Assembly (NCBI RefSeq): GCF_000711695.1
Contig: NW_013546880.1
Location: 1 to 34,835 of the forward strand
Direction: 5' to 3'
Origin: Tilletiaria anomala UBC 951
Lineage: Eukaryota > Basidiomycota > Exobasidiomycetes > Georgefischeriales > Tilletiariaceae
DNA length: 34,835 nucleotides
Shown here: positions 11,401 through 22,288 of the stretch, piece by piece
Layout of the letters: every line of letters begins with the position of its first letter
Position numbering within the stretch: the stretch's first letter is position 1
Notes under the pieces: generated by a model
What the model saw: only the letters and a program-made list of their open reading frames with translations
Database searches by the model: none
Told to the model about the DNA's origin: nothing
Position numbers and translations under genes: made by a program

Positions 11401-13068
11401 ACGCGCGCTTGGACTAGTTTGTTCTACGTCCTTGGTCTCGGGAGGTGACGGAAGAGAAAGTGGTGTTTGCGGCAGCTCCTTGCCATCAAGTCGTTCCCGC
11501 TTCGCACCCTTCCGCTTGCTTCCGAACTCGGCGCATTTATTGCCATCATGTGCGAAGCCAGAGACGTCATCACCACGATCTCTTTCACTCCTCAGGAAAT
11601 GCTCAGCCTCGCTCAAGAACGATATGCCTGAGGTCTCCGAGGTTCGACTCTGGATGGGGCTGAGACTGCTGCCCAAATCGTACTCGGAGCTGCCTGCTAC
11701 TTCAGCATCCGTATCGGCATCGCCATAGCCGATAGCCGAGAGGTAGCTGACGTTCGCCGCGGATGCTGATGCGGAAACTGAAGGCGATGATGAAAAGGGG
11801 TCTTCATCGACTGTGGTCATGCCCATCGCGCTCGTCGCTGTTGTCTGCGTTGTTGCTAACCCAGAAGCTGGGGGGATGATCTTGGTGAACCAGGGATGAG
11901 AAAGAATTTCTGGAATCGACGGACGCGAAGACGGGTTCTTTACCAGGATGGACGTGATCAGATTTGTCGCTTCTGCGTGAAAGGTGAGCAATCAAGACGT
12001 TTTAAGTGTGACTGCCAAGGCAAGAACCATCCACAAGACAGAACAAACCTTCGCTTAAGCCGGAAGGTATCTCGAATTCGCCTTGGAGGATCTTTCCCTT
12101 CATGACTTCCTCGTCATCGTCATCGAAAGGTAAGGCACCACAGAGTAGGGCGTACAGTATAATGCCTAGGGACCAAAGGTCGACCTCTACAAACAGCAGA
12201 TTCCAGGAGTATGGCGTTATTAGACGCAACTTTTCAAACGAGGAAGGACCTACTCACGCTTGCCTAAATACTTCTTTCCCGCAAGCATCTCCGGCGCTGC
12301 ATATCCAGTGGTACCACAAAAAGTGTCCATCAAGCGTCTCTCTTCGAACTCGCGTGTGAAACCAAAATCGCCCAGCTTGACGTTGCACCTCTCGTCGAGT
12401 AGCACATTTTCCAGCTTCAAATCGCGATGGACTATTCCTTTGTCGTGCACATAGGCGACGGCCAGGCAGAGTTGGCCGAAGATCCTGCGACCTTCGTGCT
12501 CCGAAAGGCAGCCTGTTGGCGATTCGATCAGGTAGTCGTAGAGTTCTCCCCCTGCGCAAAGCTCTGACACCATCCAGATGTAGTTCTCCGTCGCCAATAC
12601 CTCGTATAGCTGCATGACGTGCGGGTGGTGCAAACGCCGGTGATGATGAATTTCTCGGATGAGCGACTGCATCGCACCGGCGGACTTGGGGATTTGCTTG
12701 ATCGCGACACGCGAGTTGGGGATTAGACGATGAGAGCCGAGGCGCACTTTTCCAAATGTTCCTTCCCCAATCGGGCGGCCGAGTGTGTAGTTGCCTATCG
12801 AACGAAGGCGTGAAGAGGAAAGCTCCTTGCCTAGTTCTTGATAGGCGCTCGCGAGCGCTGCGGTGGACAAGGGGCCCGCCATGTTAGAAGCTGCGAAACC
12901 CGAGCCGATGCTGGTGCCTGCTGGTATCGAGCTGGCGCCTCGTCCAGAGGGACCGGCCATGTGACTGATGCTAGGCGCTGTGGAAGCGAAAGATGACGCG
13001 GAGTCAGAGGCCGCTACGAAGACGCGCTTGTGGGCCGCTTGAGCCCCTGCGCCTCGAACGGATGGCAT
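8410..13068 (-). CDS. CAMK-type Ser/Thr protein kinase with giant C-terminal tail
   Basis: Three exons (13068-12258, 12186-12049, 11972-8410) join in phase to give 1503 aa. The start is the first ATG of the frame; the codon seven triplets upstream is only TTG. The kinase domain covers roughly residues 93-347: Gly-rich loop GEGTFGKVRLG (101-111), Lys124 in VAIK, a likely alpha-C Glu139, catalytic loop HRDLKLEN with Asp216, DFG at 234-236, a T-loop with FCGTTGYAAPE, and a C-lobe ending HPWF. The pattern fits the CAMKL/AMPK-related group, but I cannot place it with Snf1, Kin1, Kin4 or the Gin4/Hsl1 group. The remaining 1150 or so residues are Ser-rich and basic. They include a possible UBA-like helix pair (NLLASLSALGLDVGQVV, then a GALWWLLKRK segment) and an acidic extreme C-terminus. 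Full catalytic residues suggest an active enzyme. Substrates are unknown. Confidence 0.9.
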
Positions 13069-14239
13069 TTCGATCAGCAACTGTTGCAATCGCCAGCAAT
13101 GAGGCGCTTGGTAGGTATTGGAGTGACTTAAGCCTTCTCAAGGATCTGATTGTTGATGAGCGAGCGTTAAACGCGCACGGTTGTAGATATGATTGGAGTC
13201 CGGAACGGAGTCGACTGGGCTAGGATCAAGCGTGATTCTAGCGCCAGCAAGGTCACTTCTGCATGGCTCTGAACTGCCTAGACGAGACGCGCTCCGGTAG
13301 CGCGTGCAGAGCGCAGGGGAGACCGAGAATGGCACATGTAGATGGACAAGATGCTGTACAAGGGAGCTGGAAATCTAGAATTCAAACTCCTCGTGCTGGT
13401 CCATCCAGGATCCTGTTGTCAACTCGCGAGTCGCGTACGGTTCAGCCCACAATCAAAGATAGCTTCGATGGAATACGGGGACTCCCCCATACTTACGCGT
13501 CTCAACCATTCCACTAACAGATTGGCAGACTTGATCACGTGATCTTATCTCACACTGCTTATCATAACCGTCGAGCTGCCTCTGACGCAATTGGTTGCGC
13601 AAGAGCTAAGCTGGTCAATATGACCCCTACCAGCTCGATTGATCATGCGTTAATGGATAGTATGCATCATCTGGCGTGTTCGGTTCGACGCTTTCGCTGG
13701 ATCTAGTGAGAAAGCGACAGCCAAGGTGTTTTATTGGTACGGGCAACAATTTGTGGGTAATAGGCATGTCGGCGGTGTCGGAGCCTCTTAATCGACTGGC
13801 GGGCCTGGCTGCACATTGCTGCCTCTTGTCTGAGCATAATTCCGCACTTGCTCTAACCTTTCCCCAACGAACAGGAGTCGGCTGGCCTATCAGACCAGAC
13901 CTTTCCTTGCATGTCATTGGATTGTTTCGTTCACACACCGCAAACGGCCAACATGGTGCACGTCATGGGGCCATCAGGCCGGCAAGCAAATGCAGCCACC
14001 TTCGGCTCGGCAAGCTTTCAGGCTTGGAGAAAAGAGTCCGCTGAAAAGTTACATCCTCAAGGTCACCCACGCTCTCTACAAATCATCCAGGATGACTATC
14101 GTCTCGGCTTCAAGGTGTACCAGGAGCTTCCTTGCGAAATTGTGAGCAGACCATGTGCGACCTCTGGGACGCCACCGGCACATGGTGACTTTAGTTCCAA
14201 GTTTACCAGCCGCTGCTGCTTCCAATCCTCTTCAGATCA
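13069..14239. other. Kinase upstream region, no gene recognised
   Basis: This holds the presumed kinase promoter. Short frames exist on both strands but have no recognisable content. One plus-strand frame near 13960-14130 has protein-like composition (it includes IQDDYRLGFKVYQELP) and might be the 5' extension of the ATPase relic that follows, but I cannot assign it to a family. Confidence 0.4.
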
Positions 14240-17050
14240 CTGATACATTCTTGATTTATAATGCCAAAGTAGAAAATGGAGAGCGGGAGGAAGATGACGA
14301 GCAACTCAGGGCCATGACTACCGTGAGTTGTACTGCCTACGTAGGCGCGATTGTCCCCCGCACGGCTGCTCACGATATGTTGCTTTCCTGGCTCTCACTG
14401 AGCAGCTCCGCAATCTGGCGCGCAAATTGCAGGACGGCACCTGAAAATATCCTCAGTATCCTACCTGAACCCTCTCACTCCTCCAGATCCACCTTTACTG
14501 CTACCGAAGTAAGAGCCACGAACCCAGCAGACATCACAGCTCTGACACGCTGGCTGTCACAACCCTCAACGGGCCAAGATCCTAAGTCGAATGCTCAAAG
14601 AAGCGGGTATTCCACGCGGTCTAATGATTACTGACCCACATAGCACTAGGAAGAGCATGTGCATGGATATCTTCTAAGAAGCACTGCCCGTCAGGTGCAG
14701 AGTCCGGTAAGATCACTAGCAGCGAAGGCGCTGACACAGGGTGCTCATTTGCTTGTGAATCCATTGTAGGCAAAACTACCGCCACCGCCTACTCCATGTT
14801 TACCGTGTTATCCGACTCGAAGCCGAGAAATGTCGGAAGGCGCTGCGTGGTGGCCTTCCCCGCCTGTCCCGGGTGCAACGGCGCGCGAGGATTCTGAGGT
14901 AAGCATGTCAGGACCGGAAACGCTTTCCACAAGGCCCTTATCCACTTCTTCTGGTGACTCTGCTGTCGGAAATTTAATCCAAGCCGGATCACGAGCTACA
15001 GTCCAGCCGCAGGATGGAGCGTGTGTCTAGTGGACGCGTGGCGGGCTTGAGGGCAAAGCGCAAGCCTGGCGACACGTGCTGAAAGGATTGCACTGTTTCC
15101 ATCCGGATTCTCTCTCTCCTAAAAGCTGAGAACACTAGAGATTGAAGCATAGAAGATCTAAAGATTGCACGGCGAGAAGGAGCTCAGTCCAAAATGCTCG
15201 CCACAGTTGCAGGTAATTCTACTTCCCAAAGCATACGACATTGGCATTCCACGCTGCCTCGCGCAATTTCCTCACTCACGGCTTTGTCATTCTCTTTGGC
15301 TACGTGCAGCTGGTTGAAGTTGCTTCAGCGGGAATACTCCGGCGCGTATTGGAAGCGTACTGGCGCCACGGAGGCGTGGTCGTTGCCACGAGGAATCGCC
15401 GTTCGGATGATCGGTACAGAAACAATATACAGAGGAGGGGGTTCACAGCTTTCCTCGAGGTACTCAAAGAACGCTGCGAAGTTGTCGAAATGAGGGGTTA
15501 GATATGCTTTAGGTGCATACCGGCTAAGTGTTGGCAACGATTCCTGGACGATCTTGGCGCAGGAGAAACAGACCACTCCTCAAGTGCAGAGGTCGAAGAC
15601 GGTGCCAACCAAACCAACGGTCCAGAGAAGAAGAGGGCACTGGCGTCCTACTTCTTGACTTCACAACCTGAAGCATTTACTCGAGCAGTCGAAACTCTCT
15701 CGCAGGCGGGGCGGCGAGCCATCGTACATAACAGTTTACGGCCAACGCGTCACCGTATCGTTCAGCGTCCTTTCATCCTCCCCGCAAGGCGGCACTTCGG
15801 TCGTACGCTTCTCGTTCAGCGAGCTCTGCGACTCTCCGCTTGGACCAGCAGACTACCTAACTCTCCCCTCCACATACCGCAACATTATAGTCACAGAGTT
15901 TCCACAGCTTCCGCTTGTGCTCAAACCCTGGCATGCCACCTCAAGACCTTCCTCGATGCAGCCTACGAGGCGGGAACGGAGCTTATTTTCAGCGTCGCTG
16001 CAGCCTCGGACAATCTGTTCTTCCCCGATGCGGTCAAGAATGCAAAATAAAACCCGTTCCAGCTTCAGGGCATCAACGCTGAGATGTTAAGCTGCGAGCC
16101 GGACGACGTCGTCGACATATCCGCACACGGCGCCCACCGCTCGTTCTTGAGGCCTGAAGAAGGGAGCATCTCAAGCAGCGGAGGCGCACGAATGTACAAC
16201 GCATGCAGATGAATGAGTTGATGAGTGAGACTCTGCTCCAGTGTGAGACGCTCAGTGAGACAGCCTTGGATGCAGAGGTGAGTTTCAGACCAGTGAGACA
16301 CGAGATCGCTAGGCCGGGTTTTCAGGTGCATTCAATTGACTGACATTCTTCCCAGGATCGCTTCTTAGAATGTCATTGCATGCGGCTCTCGGACTGCCAA
16401 CAAGACGGAGCCGAGCTGCGTGAGCAATTTGCAAGAGAAGGCCTGCACAGCGTCCCGCAATGCTGATGGCTCTATCACATTCACCACCTCGCCATCTTCT
16501 CCGAAGAGGATGAGAAGTTTGCCTTCCAGCGCGCCGTCTCGCATCTGTACGAAATTGGTCGTCCGGTATGGATGAAATGCAAGCCGTGACGTCCATTGAT
16601 CGAGAGCGAGACGAGTACCTGGCACGGCACGGAGAAAGGCTCAGCGCAGAGCAATCGCAGTGGTGCAAGTCCGCGTGCTCCACGCCTTGCTGGAGCCACT
16701 TTTGAACGCCCCTCAAACTTTGCAGAGGAAGCCAGCAACGAAATGGTCACTTTCGCGGACGGAATTTTTCTCACAACCATCGGGAAAGCACACAATCGAC
16801 GTTCGATGGCGAGGCTGCCTCCTCTGATGGTGCAGGGTTCACTTCAGGTCCGGTCGGCAAGTGACGTGGGCACGATGGGCCGCCAGTTTTCTCGCCGGTA
16901 CATATGTGGGGTGTGCCGGTGGGTTGAGGGCCCAAGGCGAAAGCATGGGGCAAGGGCGCCAAGATTGTTGAGGAGAAAGGTGCTATGGGGGAAGAGAGGT
17001 GCCAGACTGAGGCGTCGGCGCCGTTGGTCTTCTTCAAGGGACTGAGGTCT
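14240..17050 (+). pseudogene. AFG1: Relic of AFG1/LACE1-type mitochondrial AAA ATPase
   Basis: Family landmarks appear in correct order on the plus strand but in different frames and with stops between them. An N-terminal IYNAKVENGEREEDDEQLRA lies at about 14255-14320. A Walker A region at about 14605-14670 reads GLMITDPHSTRKSM where a glycine-rich loop is expected, followed at once by a stop. The sensor region (GGVVVATRNRRSDDRYRNN, near 15370-15427) and KERCEVVEMRG follow in one frame. RFSFSELCDSPLGPADYL lies near 15805-15855. A segment with FLDAAYEAGTELIFSVAAA lies near 15946-16010. EEDEKFAFQRAVSRLYEI lies at about 16503-16556, and the fungal C-terminal HMWGV motif near 16901. An intron-like stretch at 16278-16355 keeps GTGAGT, CTGAC and CAG signals, so this is an unprocessed gene decayed as DNA, not a retrocopy. 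Intact Afg1 acts at the mitochondrial inner membrane in respiratory-complex quality control. Boundaries are approximate. Confidence 0.85.
16278..16355 (+). other. Preserved intron relic inside the AFG1 pseudogene
   Basis: A 78-nt stretch begins GTGAGT, carries TTGACTGAC about 18 nt before the end, and finishes in a pyrimidine-rich TTCTTCCCAG. The size and signals match the functional introns in this window. It sits between the DNLFF region and the EDEKFAF region of the relic. Confidence 0.65.
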
Positions 17051-17610
17051 GCATTCACTATTTACTGTGCACGTTATACAGCCGCAATCCGATGCTTTAC
17101 TTATTCTTCTGTGCGCAATTGCACCTGCGTTCGCAGCATGACAGCGTGTAAAAAAGTCGAAGAGGCCCAATATTGAAGAGCTTCGTTGTCTGTTCTTGAG
17201 GAATTGAAGATCGAAGAGCCCCCTTTCAAGGGATTGAAATCATATTGCAGGAGCGCGTGGCGCCACGCGCGCTCATCATACAGTGACAGTGACAGATGAA
17301 GCAACGGTCTTGAAGACCTTGCTTACAAGTGTCCTACCCCCGATCCAACACCATCCTGCAACTATACTTAAGAATTGTTTCGATGAAGCTGGCATTCTTT
17401 AGGCTTCGCGATCGACAGATCTCCCTCCTGTCTTCTTCAAGGCTTGTGCAGATCCTAGCGATGGCACATTGCCCCTAGCGACTGGGCTGGCCTTTGGTAG
17501 CAGGTCGGCCCCCACTTGCCTCTCGCATCAAGGCCAATCCTCGCGCGCCACGCCCCGACCCCTAGCCTTTCACAATTGTGGTCCTACCTGGACCTCCATC
17601 CGCATCTGGA
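17051..17610. other. Upstream region of the CaaX-protein gene
   Basis: Presumed promoter and 5' UTR of the following plus-strand gene. An AT-rich word (CTATACTTAAG) at about 17361-17371 is the only TATA-like candidate, about 240 bp before the ATG. I see no gene here. Confidence 0.35.
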
Positions 17611-19374
17611 ATGATGGCCGCCACTCTCAATGGCTCGTATCGTCACGGAGGGGACGACTACTATGGATCTGCGGCTTCCACGACGGGAACGATGTCGCGA
17701 CCACCACGAGAACAAGACTTGCCTTGGGAGGAACAGATCGTACCCGCTCTACGGAAGAAGTTGGAAACTGAAAGTGCAATCTTGCTCAAGCGCAAAAGCC
17801 GAATAGAGCCGTCCGACGGCTGTCAGTCGGCCTGGCCACCTCTCGGAGGACCATCGGGACTCACGGCTTCTGCGGCAGTCCCCCCTCTTGGTACTTCGAA
17901 ATCGAAGCCTGCGGCTCCGCGTGTCTCTCAGCCTGTACGAATTGAAGATGCTGCTGTAACAGACGGTTATCGGCCCGAAAATAGTACAAATGGAGGCGTG
18001 AATGCGCAGGGGAACAAACAAGAAGGTGCATCGGAGTTGCAAGGTCGTCAGTTGTGCACGCCTTCACCCACGCGCGAATCCGCAAGACTGCGTACGAAGA
18101 GCGCTAGCACTTCAAGGGCAAGCCCTCAAGTCAAAAGAGCTCTAGAGGAAGCTCGACGTAGGCAGCGAGAGCAACAAGAACGAGAGTTTGCCAGGGTACA
18201 AGCTACGTCGAAATCCCGTGACGCGCACGAGGAGGCGGGCGACGAGCGAGTCGGACAGCAACAGAAGCTCGGCATGACCAATTCGTCATCGAGTCCTGAA
18301 ATCCTTTCGAATGGGAATCTGAACAACAAGCACGCTGCTTTCGAGGATACATCTCTTTCCCTATCCCAATCGATCGCCCTAAACGCATCTGCGAAGCGAA
18401 AATTGGCACGCAGTAGACCCACAGCAGATGAGCTGGAGGAGTTCGGCCCACTTGGTGGTGTGCGTCAGCCCAGCGGTGCTGGCGAAGAAGCATACCTGGC
18501 ACGATCTCAGACGAAAGGCTCGAGAATACGTGCCGTCACCCTCGCCAACGAATTGCTTTCGAGGAGCGAGGCGTCGGCAGAGGATGTGCCGACCTCATCA
18601 AGACCTCGCCCGATGGGGACGACGGGCTTAGAGAATGCAACCATTTTTCCGGATGGTGGCGGACACAACCAGTGGCGAGCGAATTACGTGAAAGGAGGGC
18701 TTTCCAACTCTCACTCTCAAGGCAGTATGCTGCAACTTTCTCCACACGCAGCCCCTTCTGGAGGCCGCCGGATCGCGTCCGAAAGCCGAGCAGCCGAGAC
18801 CAACGACTTTTTGCCTCTATCCACCAGCGCGAATCCCTGGGATGAAGAGCTGATCCCGACGGTGGCCAAGCGCCTCCGCCAGCAGCGCCTGCTTGACGGC
18901 GATCCGAGGCTTAGCAGGGTCGAGGGGTTGATCGATACGTGGGATCGCGATGGTCTGCCGCTCAATTTGAGTGCCATGGAGGCGAGCCGGAAAGTCCAAG
19001 CGCAGGAACAAGATCAAACGATCGGACGCGAGCAAGCAAAGGTGCAAGTAGACACAGAAGGAGATAGGGAGTCGAACGATAGAAAGGAAAGGGGTGGAGT
19101 GGAGAGAGAGCAACAGCGGCAAGATCAGTCGGCAGTGGCGGGCCAAACGTCAACAAAGCTACATGCTCAACCTTCCGGAGGCGAAGATTCGATACCAATG
19201 CATTCCTTCACATCAGGCCAAACAACACAACGAACACATCAACCAGTACCACACACAACGACTCCTTTAATCAATACCACTACATCCCCAGCATCACATC
19301 CGCACAAGCGACCGGACTCACGTTGGCAACACGACGATGATGGTGCCGGCTGCTGCAAATGCACGATTATGTGA
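17611..19374 (+). CDS. Unrecognised protein with C-terminal CaaX box
   Basis: A single uninterrupted frame of 587 aa. Start chosen at the ATG-ATG pair at 17611; an in-frame GTG lies 33 nt upstream but is unlikely to be used. The protein ends CCKCTIM, so Cys584 heads a CTIM CaaX box expected to be farnesylated, and Cys581/Cys582 could be palmitoylated. Most of the chain is polar and low complexity, with a charged helical stretch near residues 175-200. Two related motifs stand near the ends: DLPWEEQIVPALRKKLE (Trp39) and ANPWDEELIPTVAKRLRQQ (Trp410), suggesting a duplicated binding element. There is no GTPase or kinase signature. Membrane attachment is inferred from the lipidation motif. It is convergent with the RabGAP gene, with 142 bp between stop codons. 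Confidence 0.8.
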   Translation: MMAATLNGSYRHGGDDYYGSAASTTGTMSRPPREQDLPWEEQIVPALRKKLETESAILLKRKSRIEPSDGCQSAWPPLGGPSGLTASAAVPPLGTSKSKPAAPRVSQPVRIEDAAVTDGYRPENSTNGGVNAQGNKQEGASELQGRQLCTPSPTRESARLRTKSASTSRASPQVKRALEEARRRQREQQEREFARVQATSKSRDAHEEAGDERVGQQQKLGMTNSSSSPEILSNGNLNNKHAAFEDTSLSLSQSIALNASAKRKLARSRPTADELEEFGPLGGVRQPSGAGEEAYLARSQTKGSRIRAVTLANELLSRSEASAEDVPTSSRPRPMGTTGLENATIFPDGGGHNQWRANYVKGGLSNSHSQGSMLQLSPHAAPSGGRRIASESRAAETNDFLPLSTSANPWDEELIPTVAKRLRQQRLLDGDPRLSRVEGLIDTWDRDGLPLNLSAMEASRKVQAQEQDQTIGREQAKVQVDTEGDRESNDRKERGGVEREQQRQDQSAVAGQTSTKLHAQPSGGEDSIPMHSFTSGQTTQRTHQPVPHTTTPLINTTTSPASHPHKRPDSRWQHDDDGAGCCKCTIM

Positions 19375-19516
19375 ACGACGATTCGTCCCATTTACCTTTG
19401 TAGCATACATTGTGACCAGAGCATGAGAAATACCAGACGCGAGGACGGGCAAGGTCCGCTTGTAAATGTACTAGCAGGCCCTTCGCTGCCGATTAAGTTG
19501 CGGTGATAAGCGCACA

Positions 19517-22288
19517 TTACTGCCGCGAAGCAAGATTGCCGAGTAGTCTCAGCACATCCGCAGCAGCACTGATCGCGTAACGTCCGACTTGCGCGGTGTG
19601 GCCAACAGGGTATCCTAAGCTCATTGGGCTGTACGCCGCATCGCCGCCACGCTGATTTTTCACCATGATTAATACGCCGGCCGCACCGACCGCGAGCGTC
19701 GCTACGCCGAGCGCCAGATTGGTGCCAGGAACGCCGGATCGCTTACGGCGCTTGCTTTTGTTTGCCACCTTGACCTGTTGGTTGTGCTTCTTCTCTCCCT
19801 CTTTCTCCCCTGGTCCGTCCAGCTCGTCATCATCGCTGCAGACGTTTACGTCCGCGACGTTCGCCACCAGGGCGCCAGCCTGGATGACATTGTCCGCGCT
19901 CTTGACGATCAGCATTGCTCTCGCGTCCTCTACTTGCCAATCAATCTCTTGCTGACCCGGGCCATCTGGAAGCATCGGCGATGCACGCCCGAGCAGACTC
20001 GACCATGTACGTAAGACACTGTCGGGAAGCATAACGGATTCGACAGGACTCTGTAGGCCTGCTTCTCCTGACCCTAGCGGTGACTTCTGAATGGCCGCTT
20101 GCAAAGCCAATGCTTGCACGAACAACTCAGAGATCGCCAGGCCGCTGCCTCGTTCCGCATCTTCTCCGTTCTCCTCCTCTTCGCTGTCAGGGTCTGCCTC
20201 GTCTGGTGCATTGTTACCTGCTTGAGCGAACAACTCTTCGGCAGAGCGCAGTCCAACGGGGCGGTCCATCGTCAGGTCTTGCGTCCTTTCAGCAAGCGTG
20301 TAGACATCAGGATCGCTGAAAGACAAATCCTCACACGCCGCCGCCTCCTCCCCTTGTTCCCGTTCCAGCCGCTCCTTTGCAGGCATATGCTGCAGCTCCT
20401 GACGCTGCTCTCGGTGCACACGTCTTTCAGCTTCTGCCGCTGGAGGCAGATCAGCGCGTAGGCGCGGAAGCTTCGAAAGGTGGTGATGCAGGGCCGCAGG
20501 GTCGCCCCGCTCTTCGTCGTCAAGTGACTGGAGAGCAGGCAATTTAGCTAGGAGAATCTGTACATGCGCGGGCGGGGGTGGGTATGCAGATGGTATAATC
20601 AGATGATCGTGGTGTATGCTTACTGTAAGGTGCTGACACTCACCGCCACGCAAAGGTAAATGGTGCTAGTAGGACCATGAGCAAGCACGAAATCAAGCAC
20701 GCGCTGCCTGATTTGAAGGGAAGGGGCGTCATGAGTAAAGAGCGTGAGCACCCATGAGAGCGCAAAAAAAGGAAGCGGGGAAGCGCGCTCGGTCAATTGA
20801 GCCAACTCTCCCAGCTGAGCAGGCAATGTTGACACATCATCATGTGCTTTTTGGTCTGTGCCTTTTTGTTCCTCCGTCAAGCTATTAGCAGCGCTGCGAA
20901 TGACGTTGCGGAGGACAGCCAAGTGTCCCAAGACGGGATCGAGTGTCGATGCAAAGCTGTCGCGGATGAAGTGCAGCGACAGGCGCGCGACGGCTGCTTT
21001 GACAAGCGATGCATCGTTTGAACTCGGCCACCAAGCGTCACCGAAATAGGCGGCGGAGTCACCGTTCAGCATGCGCGACGAGGTTGATGACATCGAGGCT
21101 GATGGTGAGGATGAGGCTGATGATGATGGCAACGAGTTCGACAAGTCATTTTGGCCTGCAGGAACATGGATTCGCGACGGCACTGGTGGATGTTCGGGCG
21201 ACAGCGTAAGCAGCAGCACAGACACGATATCGTGGTAGCCCTGAAAGTAGTGGAGCTGCGGGTGTGAGCGGAGTGTGTGCACGATCACCTCCTGCAGCTG
21301 TGCACGTCGACCTTCACGTATGGCACTGTCTTTCGCCAACGGTCCCCGCTGGAAAGATGTGAAGCTTCGCCGGACGTCAAGCGTGACTTGCGCCTCATCT
21401 GGATGGGCTGTGAACAGGATGCTAGCGTCGTTTTTGTTGCCCTGGGCGACGCTTTCGGGTGCATTCGCCCTTTCATTTCTATCATCGTTAGGATACGTTT
21501 CTCGAAATTTCCCTTCGGAGCTCTTGCCATTCTGTTTTGATTTGGACTTGCTCTTGTCTGTCTCTTCGGCGGTGGTGCCCGTGCCATCAGCAGTAACTCC
21601 GACACTTGCATCGGCAACACCAGTGCGCTCGCTTCGGATAGGTGCATGTCCAGGACCATCGGCTACAGCCTCTTGTGCTCGGCGGCAGGTTTTGCGCTTT
21701 GAGCTGACCGTCTGCCATTCTTCATCCGCGCCCTCAAGCTCCCCTCGACCAGGCGACGCTGTCGGGCTGTGACCGGATCTCGATGTCGACGCCGATGCTC
21801 CATACAGCGCACCAGAAGGCTCATCAAGCGAGAAAGCAGCGCTTCCGTTGAGCACTTCGTGCAGCTGCTGGGCATATTTTTCGTCGGAGAGCAATTCAGG
21901 CGCTTCGCGATGTTGCTTCTCCTGTAAGGCAAGCGCCCCGTTCGTCTTGGCGGCGGCTGTAGTTGTAGCAAGTGTCTTCTGTGAAGGAGAGTGACCTGCA
22001 GGCTCTACAGGCCAATCATGTGGGCAGTCTATGTCAAGAAGCTGCAGCCTTTCGGATCATTTATAAAGGAACAACTTCAGGATTCCAGCCGAAAAGATCG
22101 CAAGCGCAGGACAGCATTCCGCCTCACCAAGCTCTGCGACGAAACGCATCTCTTCCACGACTGGCAGACTCCATGGCCTTTCCTCCCCCTCGCCCATCTT
22201 GATACCTGTCATAGTCATCGTCAAAGCCACCAAGCTGAAGAGCCCGCTCGCGAAGTGCTTGTTTTGACATGGTCAAGGACTTGGGCAT
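19517..22288 (-). CDS. GYP8: TBC-domain RabGAP, Gyp8/TBC1D20 type
   Basis: Three exons (22288-22128, 22048-20644, 20557-19517) join in phase to give about 868 aa; introns are 79 and 86 nt. The family stimulates GTP hydrolysis by Rab1/Ypt1-class Rabs at the ER and Golgi. Visible landmarks: ALRERALQLGGF then RRRAW near residues 11-54; the catalytic Arg-finger strand VTLDVRRSF with Arg281; the Gln finger in YFQGYHD (Gln323); and a TBC C-lobe continuing across the second intron (IYLCVA joined to ILLAKLPALQ). A hydrophobic stretch ALGVATLAVGAAGVLIMV, about 47 residues before the end, agrees with the ER-anchored tail of TBC1D20. A disordered stretch of more than 150 residues separates the RRRAW and Arg-finger elements, which lie much closer together in relatives. 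The start is either Met at 22288 or Met at 22270; an additional upstream exon is possible. Confidence 0.88.

Noticed and set aside
8410-13068. Assignment of the kinase to the Kin4 subfamily
   Set aside because: The Gly-loop region is similar, but the T-loop and the segment after the APE motif lack the expected Kin4 pattern, so only the broader CAMKL call is kept.
16365-16795. Minus-strand frames across the end of the ATPase relic
   Set aside because: The plus strand carries the AFG1 C-terminal landmarks here; the minus frames have no family signal.
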